This document shows positions 48,946 through 59,558 of a stretch of 64,000 bases of DNA, piece by piece. The stretch is from Chalara sp. BL73 (lineage: Eukaryota; Ascomycota; Leotiomycetes; Helotiales). Under the pieces are notes generated by a model, which worked only from the letters and a program-made list of their open reading frames with translations, was not told where the DNA came from and did not search any database. The DNA lies in contig CAKJVC010000154.1 of NCBI GenBank assembly GCA_918026815.1, positions 186,001 to 250,000 on the forward strand. Reading direction: 5' to 3'. The translations under genes and the position numbers were made by a program. Positions within the stretch are counted from its first letter, which is position 1; each line of letters starts with the position of its first letter.

Positions 48946-49640
48946 TTGCAACATCGAATTTCCCACTGTTACTCGTCACCCGTTTACTCCACAGCTTCAG
49001 TTTCAAACGCAATTGAAGCTGTCAAGGAGATCCTAACCGACTTTGCTATTATCTCTGAAAGCGATGAATACGGGAAAATCACCAAACCATGCTTCTCCAC
49101 CCCTAGCTCAGCTTCGCAAGTTACGGATATAGTGGAGGCTATTATACCCTTTGCAAATGGGCTAAAGCTTGCAATTTGCGGTTCTGGTCAGCCAAGCAAC
49201 ACCCGCAGCTTCAAATGTCCACGATGGCATTACAATCCACCCGCAAAATCCCCGAGGAGTGGAGATTAGCACGGAGAGAAAGATAGTCTCGGTTGCGGCT
49301 GGGGAACGGATGGGGAGGGTTTATGAACATGTGATTGCCGCTGGATTTGGTGGTGTTGGTAATCGACACTCTAGTGGTGGGATCAGAGGACGCTGTTCAA
49401 GGCGAGTCCCAATATCTCATAGATTGATCACATTCTGACCCTTTCAGGTGGCCTGTCGTCCTTTTCTCGCACTCAAGGTTTCATTTGCGACAATGTTATC
49501 AACTATGAAATTATCCTCGCCAACAGTGAAATTGTGAATTTAATGCTGAAACAAACAATCACTTGTGGATTGCGCTTAAAGGTGGACGAAACGATTTTGG
49601 CCTTGTCACTCGCCTCGAGCTCAGTGTCTTACTTGTATTA
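48946..49640 (+). pseudogene. FAD-linked (berberine-bridge-like) oxidase remnant
   Basis: Pieces of a PCMH-type FAD-binding domain occur in order but in different frames. They are FSTPSSASQVTDIVEAI, then NVHDGITIHPQNPRGVEIS, IVSVAAGERMGRVYEHV, GVGNRHSSGGIRG, FSRTQGFICDNVINYEIILANSEIVN, and after another shift HLWIALKGGRNDFGLVTRLEL. The match then fades. At least three frame changes and loss of the substrate-binding half show it is dead. The family oxidises alcohols or secondary metabolites with covalent FAD. Confidence 0.75.
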
Positions 49641-49764
49641 TTTTACTATTTGTGCAAGCTCCTTTCTGGCATTGCCCCCTTGTTTGTTTCACTAGCTTCT
49701 AAGTACAATGATTCAACTAGTGCTAGTCACATGTTTGTACCAAGGTTCGTAACATATAACTTGC

Positions 49765-52700
49765 TTATCGTGACATAATCATAACTAATCTATCAAAATC
49801 TTTTAGCTTAGGATTCTTTAAACATTCTTGGCCCCTCTCTAAACAGACTTTTCCATACAGTACCTCTGCCTCTTTCATAGCTAAGGCAGCTTGAGTAAGT
49901 TCATCCATTCCCTCAAGGAACTTAGCTTTCTTAAATAATGTCCTAGCTCGCTCTGCTTTATAATACTTATCTCCCGTAAAGTATTTCAATGCAGTGTCAA
50001 ACATGGACCTACACATAGATAGTGTTAGTAGCACTGCACTAGAATATATTCCGGTTTGTGATTGGGCCTACAATGCAGCTCCTAGTTTGCCGAGAGGGCC
50101 ATAGTATTCTCCAAGTTTCACGCGGACCTGGTTTGTTCGAAAAGAACTTTCACCTTCAGTGCGACAGTAGAGGAGTAATGCCCGCTCCCAGCAGTTAATG
50201 GCGTCTGTGATGTAGCCGATCTTCTCATTAACGACTCCGAGAATCTGGAATGCATAGGCCGTTCTTAAAACAAATGGTTGTTAGCAGCTGCGCTTAAACA
50301 TCCTTACAACAAGTGGAAAATTAGAGAAACACTACTGACTTCATGGATTCAGTATCATTCTCGCCATAGTGCCTGGCCCGCCATTCAAGCATCGTTTTTA
50401 GAATAGGCCCTGCTTCCCCAGCTCTCCCTAGTCCTATGAGAGCCCAGGAAATATGGTAGTCCGCCCAGTGCGGCCAGTACTCATCATTGATGAATTCAGG
50501 CGTCTTTACGAGGATATTCCTGCCATGTACTGCAAAATCGATTGCCTCATCGTAGCAGTTCTGCATTAGTAAAGCAAGGGCCATCTCAGTATATGCCATG
50601 GCTGTGAAGCTAAAATCTCTACTTTCGGGCAGTTTGGCGTCTTCAACGAGTAGACGTTGTTTCAAATGCATGTGGGCATATCTCGGCCCAAGCACCGGGT
50701 CCCCGAGGCAATTATAACTGCTGGACATTGACATAAGAATATCGGCATATTGCTCCTTCATGTATTGCTTGTGGCTCTCAATAGTGGATAATGCTAGATT
50801 GGCCAAGGACAAGGACGCGTCCCAGTCACCACGCTCTTTGAGGTGTCTGAAGCCTTGTAATTAGCAGAAAGGAGAGAAATCAATAATATACGAGATTTGT
50901 AAACTCACATGCTTGCGCGCGTTACGAGGGACATAAATATGTTAAGGGAGAGAAGAGGAAGAGACGGTCGGCGTGTTCCAAAATGAATTGCTATCTCCTT
51001 GACGTGAGGCACGATGATATCGGCTAGCTGCCAATCAGAGAGCCGATGCCCAAATGCCCAAACTCGGTCCTCCTCCCATTCGGCATTGATCAAGTCAACA
51101 GAAGCTTGGAATGCGGAGCTAAGTTCCTCCTTGGTCATTGATTGGCGTGTGACATCTTGAACGACCTTGTGTATAGAGAGCGAGTGACGATGTTTATTTC
51201 GCCGGATCAAGGAAACTTGGCTCAATCCCTGTCTCACTTCATCGTAATCATTGGCCAAAAGGTAAGTAGGGAGCACATCATGCCTTACTTCATGTCGCAG
51301 AAGGCTTTCTTGAATGGGATTGTGGTCAATCAGAGCCAAGATTCTCAACAGTTTGAGTGCCTTCAATGGCAAGCTCTCTAGGGCCCACACAGTAGTTAAG
51401 GTTTGAGTATATGTGCCCTGAGTCAGGGCGGAAATGGCGTCGCCTCGAATATTCATATCATTATTATACCTCTGAAGGTATTCGTCAAATGTTGAGTCTT
51501 TCCGTTCGATGACTCCCGCAGCATGGAGAATTGCGATTGGTATATAGTCCAGTCGTTTCACAAGACGTGCAGCGTCTCTAGACTCCACGTCAGAAGACTT
51601 GTATGTGAGGCTTTGGATTAGACTCGTAGCAGCCGTCTCAGATAGTGGGCCTAGATCTAATCCCGCGTTAGGCGATATAAAGTGCTTTGCAAATGGATCT
51701 CGGCTAGTAATCAAGACGGAACCAGGCCCTCGAAGTGGCGTATATTCCTTCAGCAAAGTTGCGCTCCTGACGTCATCAAACACCAGTAACCACTTCGCAT
51801 AATCTTGCGAGAGTCCGGTATCTTCAAGGTCATTAGCTTCTGGTGGAGTTTTATACGGCCTAGATAGCCATTCGAGGACCGCGGATTTGGTTGCTAGGCG
51901 ATCCCTGGCTTCCTGCACCGTGAGCAACTGAAGTTCCACTGCGATTCTTGCAAATTCTTCGTCAATCTTCACGTTGTCATCTGCTGATACAAAGAATGTT
52001 GCGTCAAACTGATTCCTTCGGCTCGCCATAAACTGAATTGCAATTTCTGACTTTCCTAAGCCTCCAATTCCACAAAGAGCGAAGGTTTGAAGGCCAGCAC
52101 GATGTAGATTTGTCTTGGGTGGGAGTAGCTGCTTGTCCAGTATTTGAAGAATATCCTTACGTCCGAAAAAGCTCGAGGTGAGATCTGGCTGCATAAGGTG
52201 ACATGGCAACTTTGGCCTGACAACTCTATTAAAGAGGTCGACTGTAGTAATTCGATCGGCAATTCGATTCACCGAGGAAACACTGCCAGTAGATTCCACT
52301 CTTATTGTCGTGTGGTCAATATCATCTAGAAATGTAGACGGCCATGAGATGGAGTCCGGTGTGGCAAAGGCTAGGAAACGTAGAAAGAAAGACGAGTTAG
52401 CAGAGCTCTCAGTACAGCAATTCGCAGTACAGATCTGTCTCACATGTTTCGCTACTTGATCTGTCATAAGTAGAGCTGTCCACGATATTTTCTATCAGTG
52501 CCGAGAAGTGGTTGAGCACCTCGGTACCAGATGCAAGGACACAAACATTATTGTGATCTTGATTCGACGGGATTAATACTTCAGAGTTCACATAAGTTTG
52601 TGACAGTTCCTTTCCTACGAGCTACTTAGTATGTCAGATTGTCTTTTCGCAAAATACACTTTTGAACATCGTACCAGATGCTTTTTAGAACCGAAAAGAC

Positions 52701-53571
52701 CTTTGCCAGTTTTGGTCTGCTTAGTTTCGAAGACAGATATCACCTGAACATCTCGAACAGACCCTTCGAAGGACTCAGAAAGCTTGGAAACAGTGTCGCT
52801 TTGAAGCTCGGTCTGGTAGAGAGCTTCCCCTTTGAGTTGGAAGTACAAGGAAAGCATAAACGTAAGGGATTTCCAGCGATGTTTGTGATTATCTGTGGTA
52901 TGTGGTGTCCCGAACAGGACGATGCCGGCTAGCTTTCTTTTTAAACCCTTGATTGGCTGGTCTTGATACCTTTCAAATAGAAGGGTAGCAGCCTTTAAGT
53001 CCCATTTATCAGTGAGGAGTCCGGGGCGTGGGACAGGACAATCTTGTAGGAGCGGGGGAAAGTCGAAAGGCGAGACATACTCTCTTGACAATTAAGCCGC
53101 CTAAGCCATGGCCAACTAGGACGAAGGGCCGATTGGCAATCTAGAGTTAGAATTAAAACCTGAAGTCGCGGAACTAGAAGTTGGGGAAAACCCACACCCT
53201 CACTGAGGTAGTTCCCCTGAAGTGCATCCAGCAACTCATAACTCCGTTGTATCAGGCAGTCCCAAACTGGAAGACCGGAGGAGGCCCATTGATACTGATA
53301 TTCAAAGATTTGGATCTTTTTGGAATCCGGTTTCGTTACGTACTCGTTCAACCAGTTACATGGTTGTGCTTTGGCGGGAGGGCGGAGCTCGGCGACACAG
53401 ATCGCGCTATTCCCAGGTGATAACCGTCAGTCGCAGCTATAGAAGAGACTACCAGGGAATAGGAATCAGGAGAAAGCACTTAGCTATGGGTTCTTCTCCC
53501 TGGAGCAAGCCCGAGGACAACTTTCTAAACACGGCGGGTGCTAGCGGCTGCTGTGGTGATGCTCTCCACAT
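49765..53571 (-). CDS. NLR with alpha/beta-hydrolase-like N-domain, NB-ARC and TPR-like repeats
   Basis: Nine exons on the minus strand (53571-53453, 53406-53196, 53140-53081, 52992-52675, 52621-52444, 52370-50909, 50846-50340, 50263-50072, 50008-49765) keep phase throughout and give about 1096 residues. The N-domain is a DUF676/lipase-like hydrolase: NRPFVLVGHGLGGLIVKR (residues 120-125 GHGLGG) and AGIVLFGTPHTT. The usual nucleophile Ser of GHSxGG is Gly, so it is probably inactive. NB-ARC follows: GIGGLGKSEIA (about 396), WLLVFDDV and GPGSVLITSRD. The C-terminal third is helical repeats of TPR type (for example AYTEMALALLMQNCYDEAIDFA). The architecture is a fungal STAND receptor with an enzyme-derived effector domain. 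The 5' end is the weak part: ATG 53571 is the first in-frame start compatible with a 46-bp first intron. Confidence 0.85.
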
Positions 53572-53994
53572 TGCATCCACCAGGTTTCTCGCAGTTTGAT
53601 GAGGGAAATGGGGATGAGGGCCAAGTTCTACATGCACCTCACTGACAGAGCTGCACAGAGCTATGCGAGGAGAATTTACCTATTGGGGGGGTTGGTCCAG
53701 GACGGAGCAAGCTGAGTAAGGAATCAAATACGACGGATCTCCCTGTAAGTCAAATAAATGTAAGTTGTAATAGGTATGTTGAGCGACGCGGAACTATGGC
53801 GGGTGACTCGTTACCCCGCTTTGCACAACTACGTCTTGTTGCTCAGGCAATTGTTTCACTAGGACCCTTTGCTGCGAGTGTACACGGGATGCTTGCCCTG
53901 TTTCTCGCGCCAGTGTCACCACATATCGGCTAGGAAGCAACAAAATTAATTCTTCCTACTCTGTTGCAACGGTACATAGTTAGGTTCTTTGTGG

Positions 53995-55158
53995 ATGTCA
54001 GTTTTGGAACTTGCAGACTGTGTTGGATCACCATATGAGAAGATGTTTGCCGCTCTCTCTTTCATTGCCGACTTGCCGCTTTACCGCTCCCAGAAGCCAT
54101 TCGAGATCATCGGGCTCTCCGAAAAGGAGCTCCCCAACGAGCACAAGACCAACATTATCTATGAAACGCACGATTCCGTCCCAATCACTGACGTACGAAC
54201 AAGCAGTGAGACTCTGTCCCTCGATACTTGCGGCTTTTCGTGGATTCGACATCAGTCATGTCACCTAGCGTCTGCGCCTCCGTTTATATCAGCCGACGAA
54301 GACAATCACACTGTACACGCCTTTCTCCAAGAGACAATACAGTTGGCAAAGAAAGAGTTAAGTGCGAATTTGGTTTACGTCTATGATTGGAGGGTAAGCA
54401 TAGTCAAGCCTAGTACTTCTATAGCCAACAATTGAGGGTAAGAGCCTGATCTATATGCAGTACCGAAAGAACGGGACTGTCTACAATGATCGGGAGCTAG
54501 ATGAAGATATTAAGAACTCCCGATATCTCATATACGCGCCTATTGGATACGTCCACAGCGGTATGTAACTCTACTATGCCATAAACTTTCTCAATAGACA
54601 GGCGGCTGAGTCACAGAAGACTACTCGTACCAAGGGGGGCTTGACAGAATCTTTCTCCATTTAACAGAGGCAGAAAGGGTGGGCTATGAGAAACAGGGAG
54701 CTAATCTGAAACTCGTTAAGTATGATTTTCAACCTACACCTGGACTTCAGCATCCTAGACTAAGAATATGAAGTGCCTGGCGGCCGCTCAAGCCAGTCGA
54801 AAATGCGCCGCTTGCCGTATGCGACCGACGTTCCGTACGTCCAGAAGACGTCATCGAGGTCGACAAAGTGCTTCCTAACAACCTAGAGTTGGAAACTTGC
54901 ATATATCATCGACCCTATCACAAATGGTACTACATGTCCAGGCAAAGCCCTAGTGAAGTTCTGTTCTTTATACAGTGGGAGAAGTGTGATAATCCCAGCC
55001 AGACGAGTGTGTCCCATCACCCAGCTATAACTATTATTGGAGTTAAAGCTGACAAGATCACAGCGAGTGTCCCACACGCGTCTCTGGGCGGACCGGAGGC
55101 GACACTGGGAAGTCTTGCGCGAGAGTCTGTGGAGGTACGGATGATTGTCAGTTCATAA
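53995..55158 (+). CDS. AsaB/CmcJ-like hydroxylase/desaturase
   Basis: Five exons (53995-54393, 54461-54560, 54617 or 54620 to 54719, 54774-55006, 55064-55158) give 309 or 308 residues. Family landmarks include ALSFIADLPLYRSQKPF, DVRTSSETLSLDTCGFSW, YVYDWR, the His-x-Asp metal-site candidate YVHS(E)DYS followed by GGLDRIFLHLTEAE, AWRPLKPVENAPLAVCDRRSV, HKWYYMSRQSP, PHASLGG and RESVEVRMIV. This is the fungal AsaB/CmcJ-like family found beside secondary-metabolite genes; some members are Fe/2-oxoglutarate-type tailoring enzymes. The intron-2 acceptor is a CAG-AAG tandem: the first gives HSED, the second HSD, the form I expect for the family. An ATG at 54043 is an alternative start. Confidence 0.82.
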
Positions 55159-57099
55159 ACTTGAGCCTTCTGAAAAGACGGTTTCTCGAAATACCTTAGG
55201 GGGTCAATTTTTGGGGCAAATCTGCGTTTCAATAAGCCTACACTGAACTTGGCAACTTTACTCTTCAGGCACAACTTGTGATAGTTTCCAATCTCCCAGC
55301 CACTTTTATACCCATATCCCTCCTTCGAAGTTTGGGCCAAAAACATATATAACCAAACAGTAAAATTCACCACACTGTCCCCTTGTTCCGTCATTCGCAT
55401 CATATAGTAAAGTCAAGGCATACGCCTAGCTCCAAGGCGCAAGTGTGGCAAGGCATTCGGGAGGCAAGTCTGGATAACCCCAGGTTAGAGCAGATACGGG
55501 TAGATACAGAAGTTGGTGCCTCTTAACTCGTCGCAACAAATAACAGACTATTTCTTAGCAGTGACCTCAAATCGAGTGCGGATATTGCCACTACCAATAA
55601 ATGGTGTCTTGCAGGTGTCCTCAATATTCTTTAGTCGCTTCGCTGTCAGGTAGTTTTTCCAAGGCTGCGTAATGGGATTGACATCTTCGGTTGATTGAGG
55701 AAGAGTAGCAATCAGAGGGGACATGACTGTGATTTTGCCTAGGACAACAGAGCGTACTGTTCACTGGCTTGATGTTTTACTTGCAAGATGCCAAGAGGGT
55801 TGTATTGTTGGGTATTTAGAACGAGTTGTTTTTTCGGAACCAAAGAAACAGGAAATCCTGCGACCACCAATAATATAAACAGAGAAAAGGAGAATGGGGA
55901 GGGGAAGTCAATTGCTCGGGGGGGCATCTACCGCATCCTTCCCGTATTGGTAATCTTGGCCTTTATTAAATTGGGTCCTTCCGCCTCACTCCTACCTGTG
56001 GTAAATGATCTATTTGCAGCCCTGCCTTGAAATATGCTCTTGTAGTGTGCACGTTCAAGACATTTGGGTTATCCGACTCCGTTTTCCTATATATATTCAC
56101 TATACGGAAGATTTGTAAATCATATAATATAACTCTTTTTGTCCATCACCTTATGCAGGGTCATAAATATCTTTATGCTGATATTGCACAAAATTAGTCA
56201 CACTTAGTAAAAGATTTAAAGAACTCTATACAGGTGTAAAAGTGCTCAATCAAGAAATTCAGGCTTCAGAACAGTAGTCAAGGGTCATGTTGGCTAACTT
56301 TATGATAGTAATAGAGCGCCTCTTGGCATATATACAATATTAATCTTTGTTCAATATTACGGACATTATCATATTAAGGTCCCAAATATATATATCGACA
56401 TCACTAGTCATGTATGGCTGGTTTGTTTCACAGCGTCAAAGCTGGTCTGCTGACAGCTACGTGGCAACAGGCTCGTGCTTGTTTCATGGCACTTAATTCC
56501 TAGACTGGATGATTTCCGCGCTATAGCCTGCAGTGTCAAGTTTGTTGTTGTGGGTGGTTGTATAGCCATGGCACTGAAATTCCAGTCGAAGGAGACTTGA
56601 GAAAATTTCACCAATTCCGACGGGCATGGCCAGCTTTCCTAACTTTCGACCCTACGAATTGAAACGCTTCGATTTATCCTTTTTTCATTCATTACTAGAT
56701 TGGTACATTCCGAGCCTCTAGCCAGCCCATTGATACTATACTGCTTTCTCAAGCCACGTCAGGTGTATGTGCAACAAATGTGTGACACAGTCATTGCTCT
56801 ACACGGAAAACTTTGTTCAATATTTTGAGATCACCCGCACTTAGCTTAACATCACGTCATATTCCCATCGAAGCCCAAGTACTCTCACGGTTTCTCCAAG
56901 TTACCCATTTTGGCAGAAGTAGCACTTTCTAACACAAAATACAGGGTATGCATCAGTCTACATTTAATCTTCGCAGCAGTCAAGTCATTTTCTAACTCCA
57001 ACAGAAGGCCTGCCTGGCATGAAAATCGCACCTTTCAAGTTGCAAGACATCACAGATAAATTCCGACCAGGGTGTTTGGAAGTACGGAGATAAAAATTA
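55159..57099. other. Intergenic, mostly empty
   Basis: No complete gene except a short minus-strand frame at 55548-55724, listed separately. AT-rich towards 56100-56400. Confidence 0.5.
55548..55724 (-). CDS. Short ORF (58 aa), probably the end of a lost gene
   Basis: A minus-strand frame, opening upstream of a possible CACAG acceptor, runs MSPLIATLPQSTEDVNP... and ends with FIGSGNIRTRFEVTAKK. Composition is protein-like. It could be a terminal exon whose upstream exons are gone. No family recognised. Confidence 0.3.
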   Translation of the reverse strand: MSPLIATLPQSTEDVNPITQPWKNYLTAKRLKNIEDTCKTPFIGSGNIRTRFEVTAKK

Positions 57100-58486
57100 C
57101 TGTCAAAAAGTCGTTGTGCATGCCCCACCCACTCAACGCGTACGCGATGAACACCAAACTTCCTACTTTTTTCATCACCACAACATGCCCACTCCACGCA
57201 AACAATTTGCTCGCAAGTTAATTGTCGATCGTAAAGCTAACGGCCCTCTTTCTAAAGAAGCAAGAAGCTCTATTATATCTGCTGTTTTGAATGGGGATCC
57301 TCTAAATGAAATCGCGACGCGGTTTGGCTGTCATCGAAACACGGTTCGCAATACGTACCTACGATGGAAAACCACTCATAATTTGAATGACAGACATCGT
57401 ATTGGCCGGCCAAAAGCTTTCAATAGAAGGCATGCTCGAGCTCTTTATTTGCTCGTACGAAAACACCCTACGCTTTCTCATAAAGCTCTTCAAGAATGGT
57501 GTGTAAATGTAGTAGGTATTAAGCCTAGCCGCAACACTATTAAGAAGGCCTTACGTACTACAGGCGTACGACACTGGAAGTCATTAAAGCGAATTTACTT
57601 AAGCAAACGCGCGATTCTTCAAAGAGTTCGATATTACAAAGAATGGAGAAGTCGCGAAGTAGAATTGACTAGAGTAAGTGACTTTAAGGTGTCCGATTTT
57701 CTTAGCGTTAACCATACAAAAAGGGACAGTTTTCAGACGAGTGCTCTATTGCCAACGACACATCGAATCCTACAGGCTGGTGTTGGAGACTTAGTAATGA
57801 GCGTACAGCGCGTCGAATGGTCAATATCGCAGATCACGGAAAGCCCGATATTACTATAATGGTATGGGGGTGTATTTGGCTAGGAGGAAGGTCACCACTT
57901 ATTTTCATGGAACGCGATCAAGACTCTAAAGGCAAAGGATATTCGGCCAAAAGCTATATTCAGGCTCTTGAAGATGGTTTACTTCCTAATTACAAGCCTG
58001 GTCGATTTTTTCAGCAAGATAACGCGAAAATCCATACTGCGAAAGTCACAAAAGAGTGGATGGAGGAGCACGGAATTTGGGTGATTGACTGGCCTGTTCA
58101 TTCTCCCGACATGAATCCAATTGAACATGTATGGCGTGCAATGAAAGCTATACTCAATAGAAATCATCCAGAGATTCATTTATTGAAAAATAATAAAGAG
58201 GATGTGGAGTTATTGAAGGAATGGATCGAAGAGGCGTGGAACGCGGTACCACAGGCACTTATCGACAAGCTCGTCGAATCGGTGGAATCACGTGTGAGGG
58301 CCTTACGCAAAGCAAAAGGTTGGTATACCAAATATTAAGAGGGGATCGAGAGCTTTCAATCAATATAATTTTCAAGCCTGTACGATAGTTATTGGAGTAG
58401 GTATTTAATACAATAGAGAGTGGTGGGAATACGATCAAATGAGATTTTGGTGGGGCTTACCCCGCTGCACAACGACTTTTTGACAG
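57100..58486 (+). mobile_element. Complete Tc1/mariner-type transposon
   Basis: The element is 1387 bp, flanked by TA on both sides (57098-57099, 58487-58488). Its terminal inverted repeats are identical over 21 bp (CTGTCAAAAAGTCG... read inwards from both ends), and a CCCCACC word recurs inverted just inside. It contains one intact transposase gene. Perfect ends, exact target duplication and an open gene point to recent insertion. Confidence 0.95.
57185..58338 (+). CDS. Tc1-family DD34E transposase, intact with one intron
   Basis: Exons 57185-57673 and 57730-58338 join in frame across a 57-bp intron (GTAAGT donor, GTTAACC branch point, GGGACAG acceptor) to 365 residues. The N-terminal DNA-binding part has a helix-turn-helix (NEIATRFGCHRNTVRNTYLRW), then GRPK linking to a second helical domain. 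The catalytic DDE triad is present: FSDECS (first Asp, formed right after the intron), FFQQDNAKIHTA (second Asp) and SPDMNPIEHVW (Glu). Exactly 34 residues separate the second Asp and the Glu, which places it in the Tc1 DD34E group. Length and motifs suggest an active enzyme that cuts and pastes the surrounding element. Confidence 0.95.
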
Positions 58487-58528
58487 TAATTTTACTTACC
58501 GAAACCTTCATAAGAAACCCAGCTCACC

Positions 58529-59280
58529 ATGCCCGAGGCTGAGACAGCATTATTATCTAGCAACCATCTCAAGGCGCTCGACTTCGAGGTCGTCGATGGC
58601 CATGAGGCCGCGGTGTCGTAGGAATGCTGCACAATGTCGGTGGACCTGTCATTGTGTTACGCGCACACTTGGAAGCTTTTCCTGTCAAGGAGCTAACGGG
58701 ACTGTTCCACGCCTGTTTGTAGAGAATGGTCGACAGACGCGGGAAAGGGAACCCAGCGATGCATATATATGGACATGATGTTCATATTGCATACCTTATA
58801 GGTGTCACATCGCTTTCTCGATCGTCCAAAGATGTTTGGTCCGGCACCCTAGTCTTCTTGTTCCAACCTGGAGAAGAGAATGGAGATGGAGCTGGGGCAA
58901 CAGTAAAGGGCGGTCTTTTCGACAAAATTATGAAGCTGGACATTCCTCTCTGGTGGCACGTGATAAAAATTAAAGCTGGGACGGTGAAAATCCGATCGAG
59001 AGCGGCACTAACGGCCGGCGACATTCCATCAATCGTGATGACGATAGAGTTTTTAAGACGCTCCCAGGCGCCTTCAAGGGCCAGTTCCCGAGCCTAGTCA
59101 CGGAGATGAAGATGGACACGGGCGGTGACGACTTCGCCGTATTTGCAAAATAGTAGAGCAATATATGTGCCTACCGGAGCATTGGACATTTCAGGTGTTC
59201 ACCCTGACGAATGGGGCGAAGCAGAGATAAATGGTACAATTGTTGATCTAGTGGTGCTCTCTTTCTTCGAATTAATCTAG
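58529..59280 (+). pseudogene. M20-family peptidase/amidohydrolase remnant
   Basis: The reading starts MPEAETALLSSNHLKALDFEVVDGHE. It shifts frame near 58615 to VVGMLHN and VIVLRAHLEAFPVKE, meets a TAG before RMVDRRGK, and continues MHIYGHDVHIAYLIG, WSGTLVFLFQPGEE and KAGTVKI. A late fragment shows GGDDFAVFAK. These are the M20 metal-site segments, but changed: the usual RADLDALP Asp is His, and HACGHD is HIYGHD. Internal parts are missing. The relic starts only 41 bp beyond the transposon's right target TA. Confidence 0.75.
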
Positions 59281-59489
59281 AGCTTAAGGAAGGAAAGCAT
59301 TATCTCACCAGGACCAAATGAGCATAGCTTGGCTTCAAAGTATGCAGTGGTATTTACCAGATTTTTGATATCAAATAGCCTTGCTTGCTTCCATATTAAG
59401 GCAAAGTGCCCCTAGATCCTTGATCTCGAGCCTTCTACAGGATTTCCTATATTTATGGACTCGGCAAAATATTTTATTATTATTGTTAA

Positions 59490-59504
59490 CCCCCCCCCCC
59501 CCCC
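59490..59504 (+). repeat. Poly-C tract (15 bp)
   Basis: Run of 15 C directly followed by six A, 55 bp downstream of the CorA-like stop codon (that gene is on the minus strand), mirroring the tract beyond the dynamin gene. Confidence 0.9.
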
Positions 59505-59558
59505 AAAAAACCAATCTATTTCGGAGAACAACGACGCAATATCGCGCATGTATATAAC

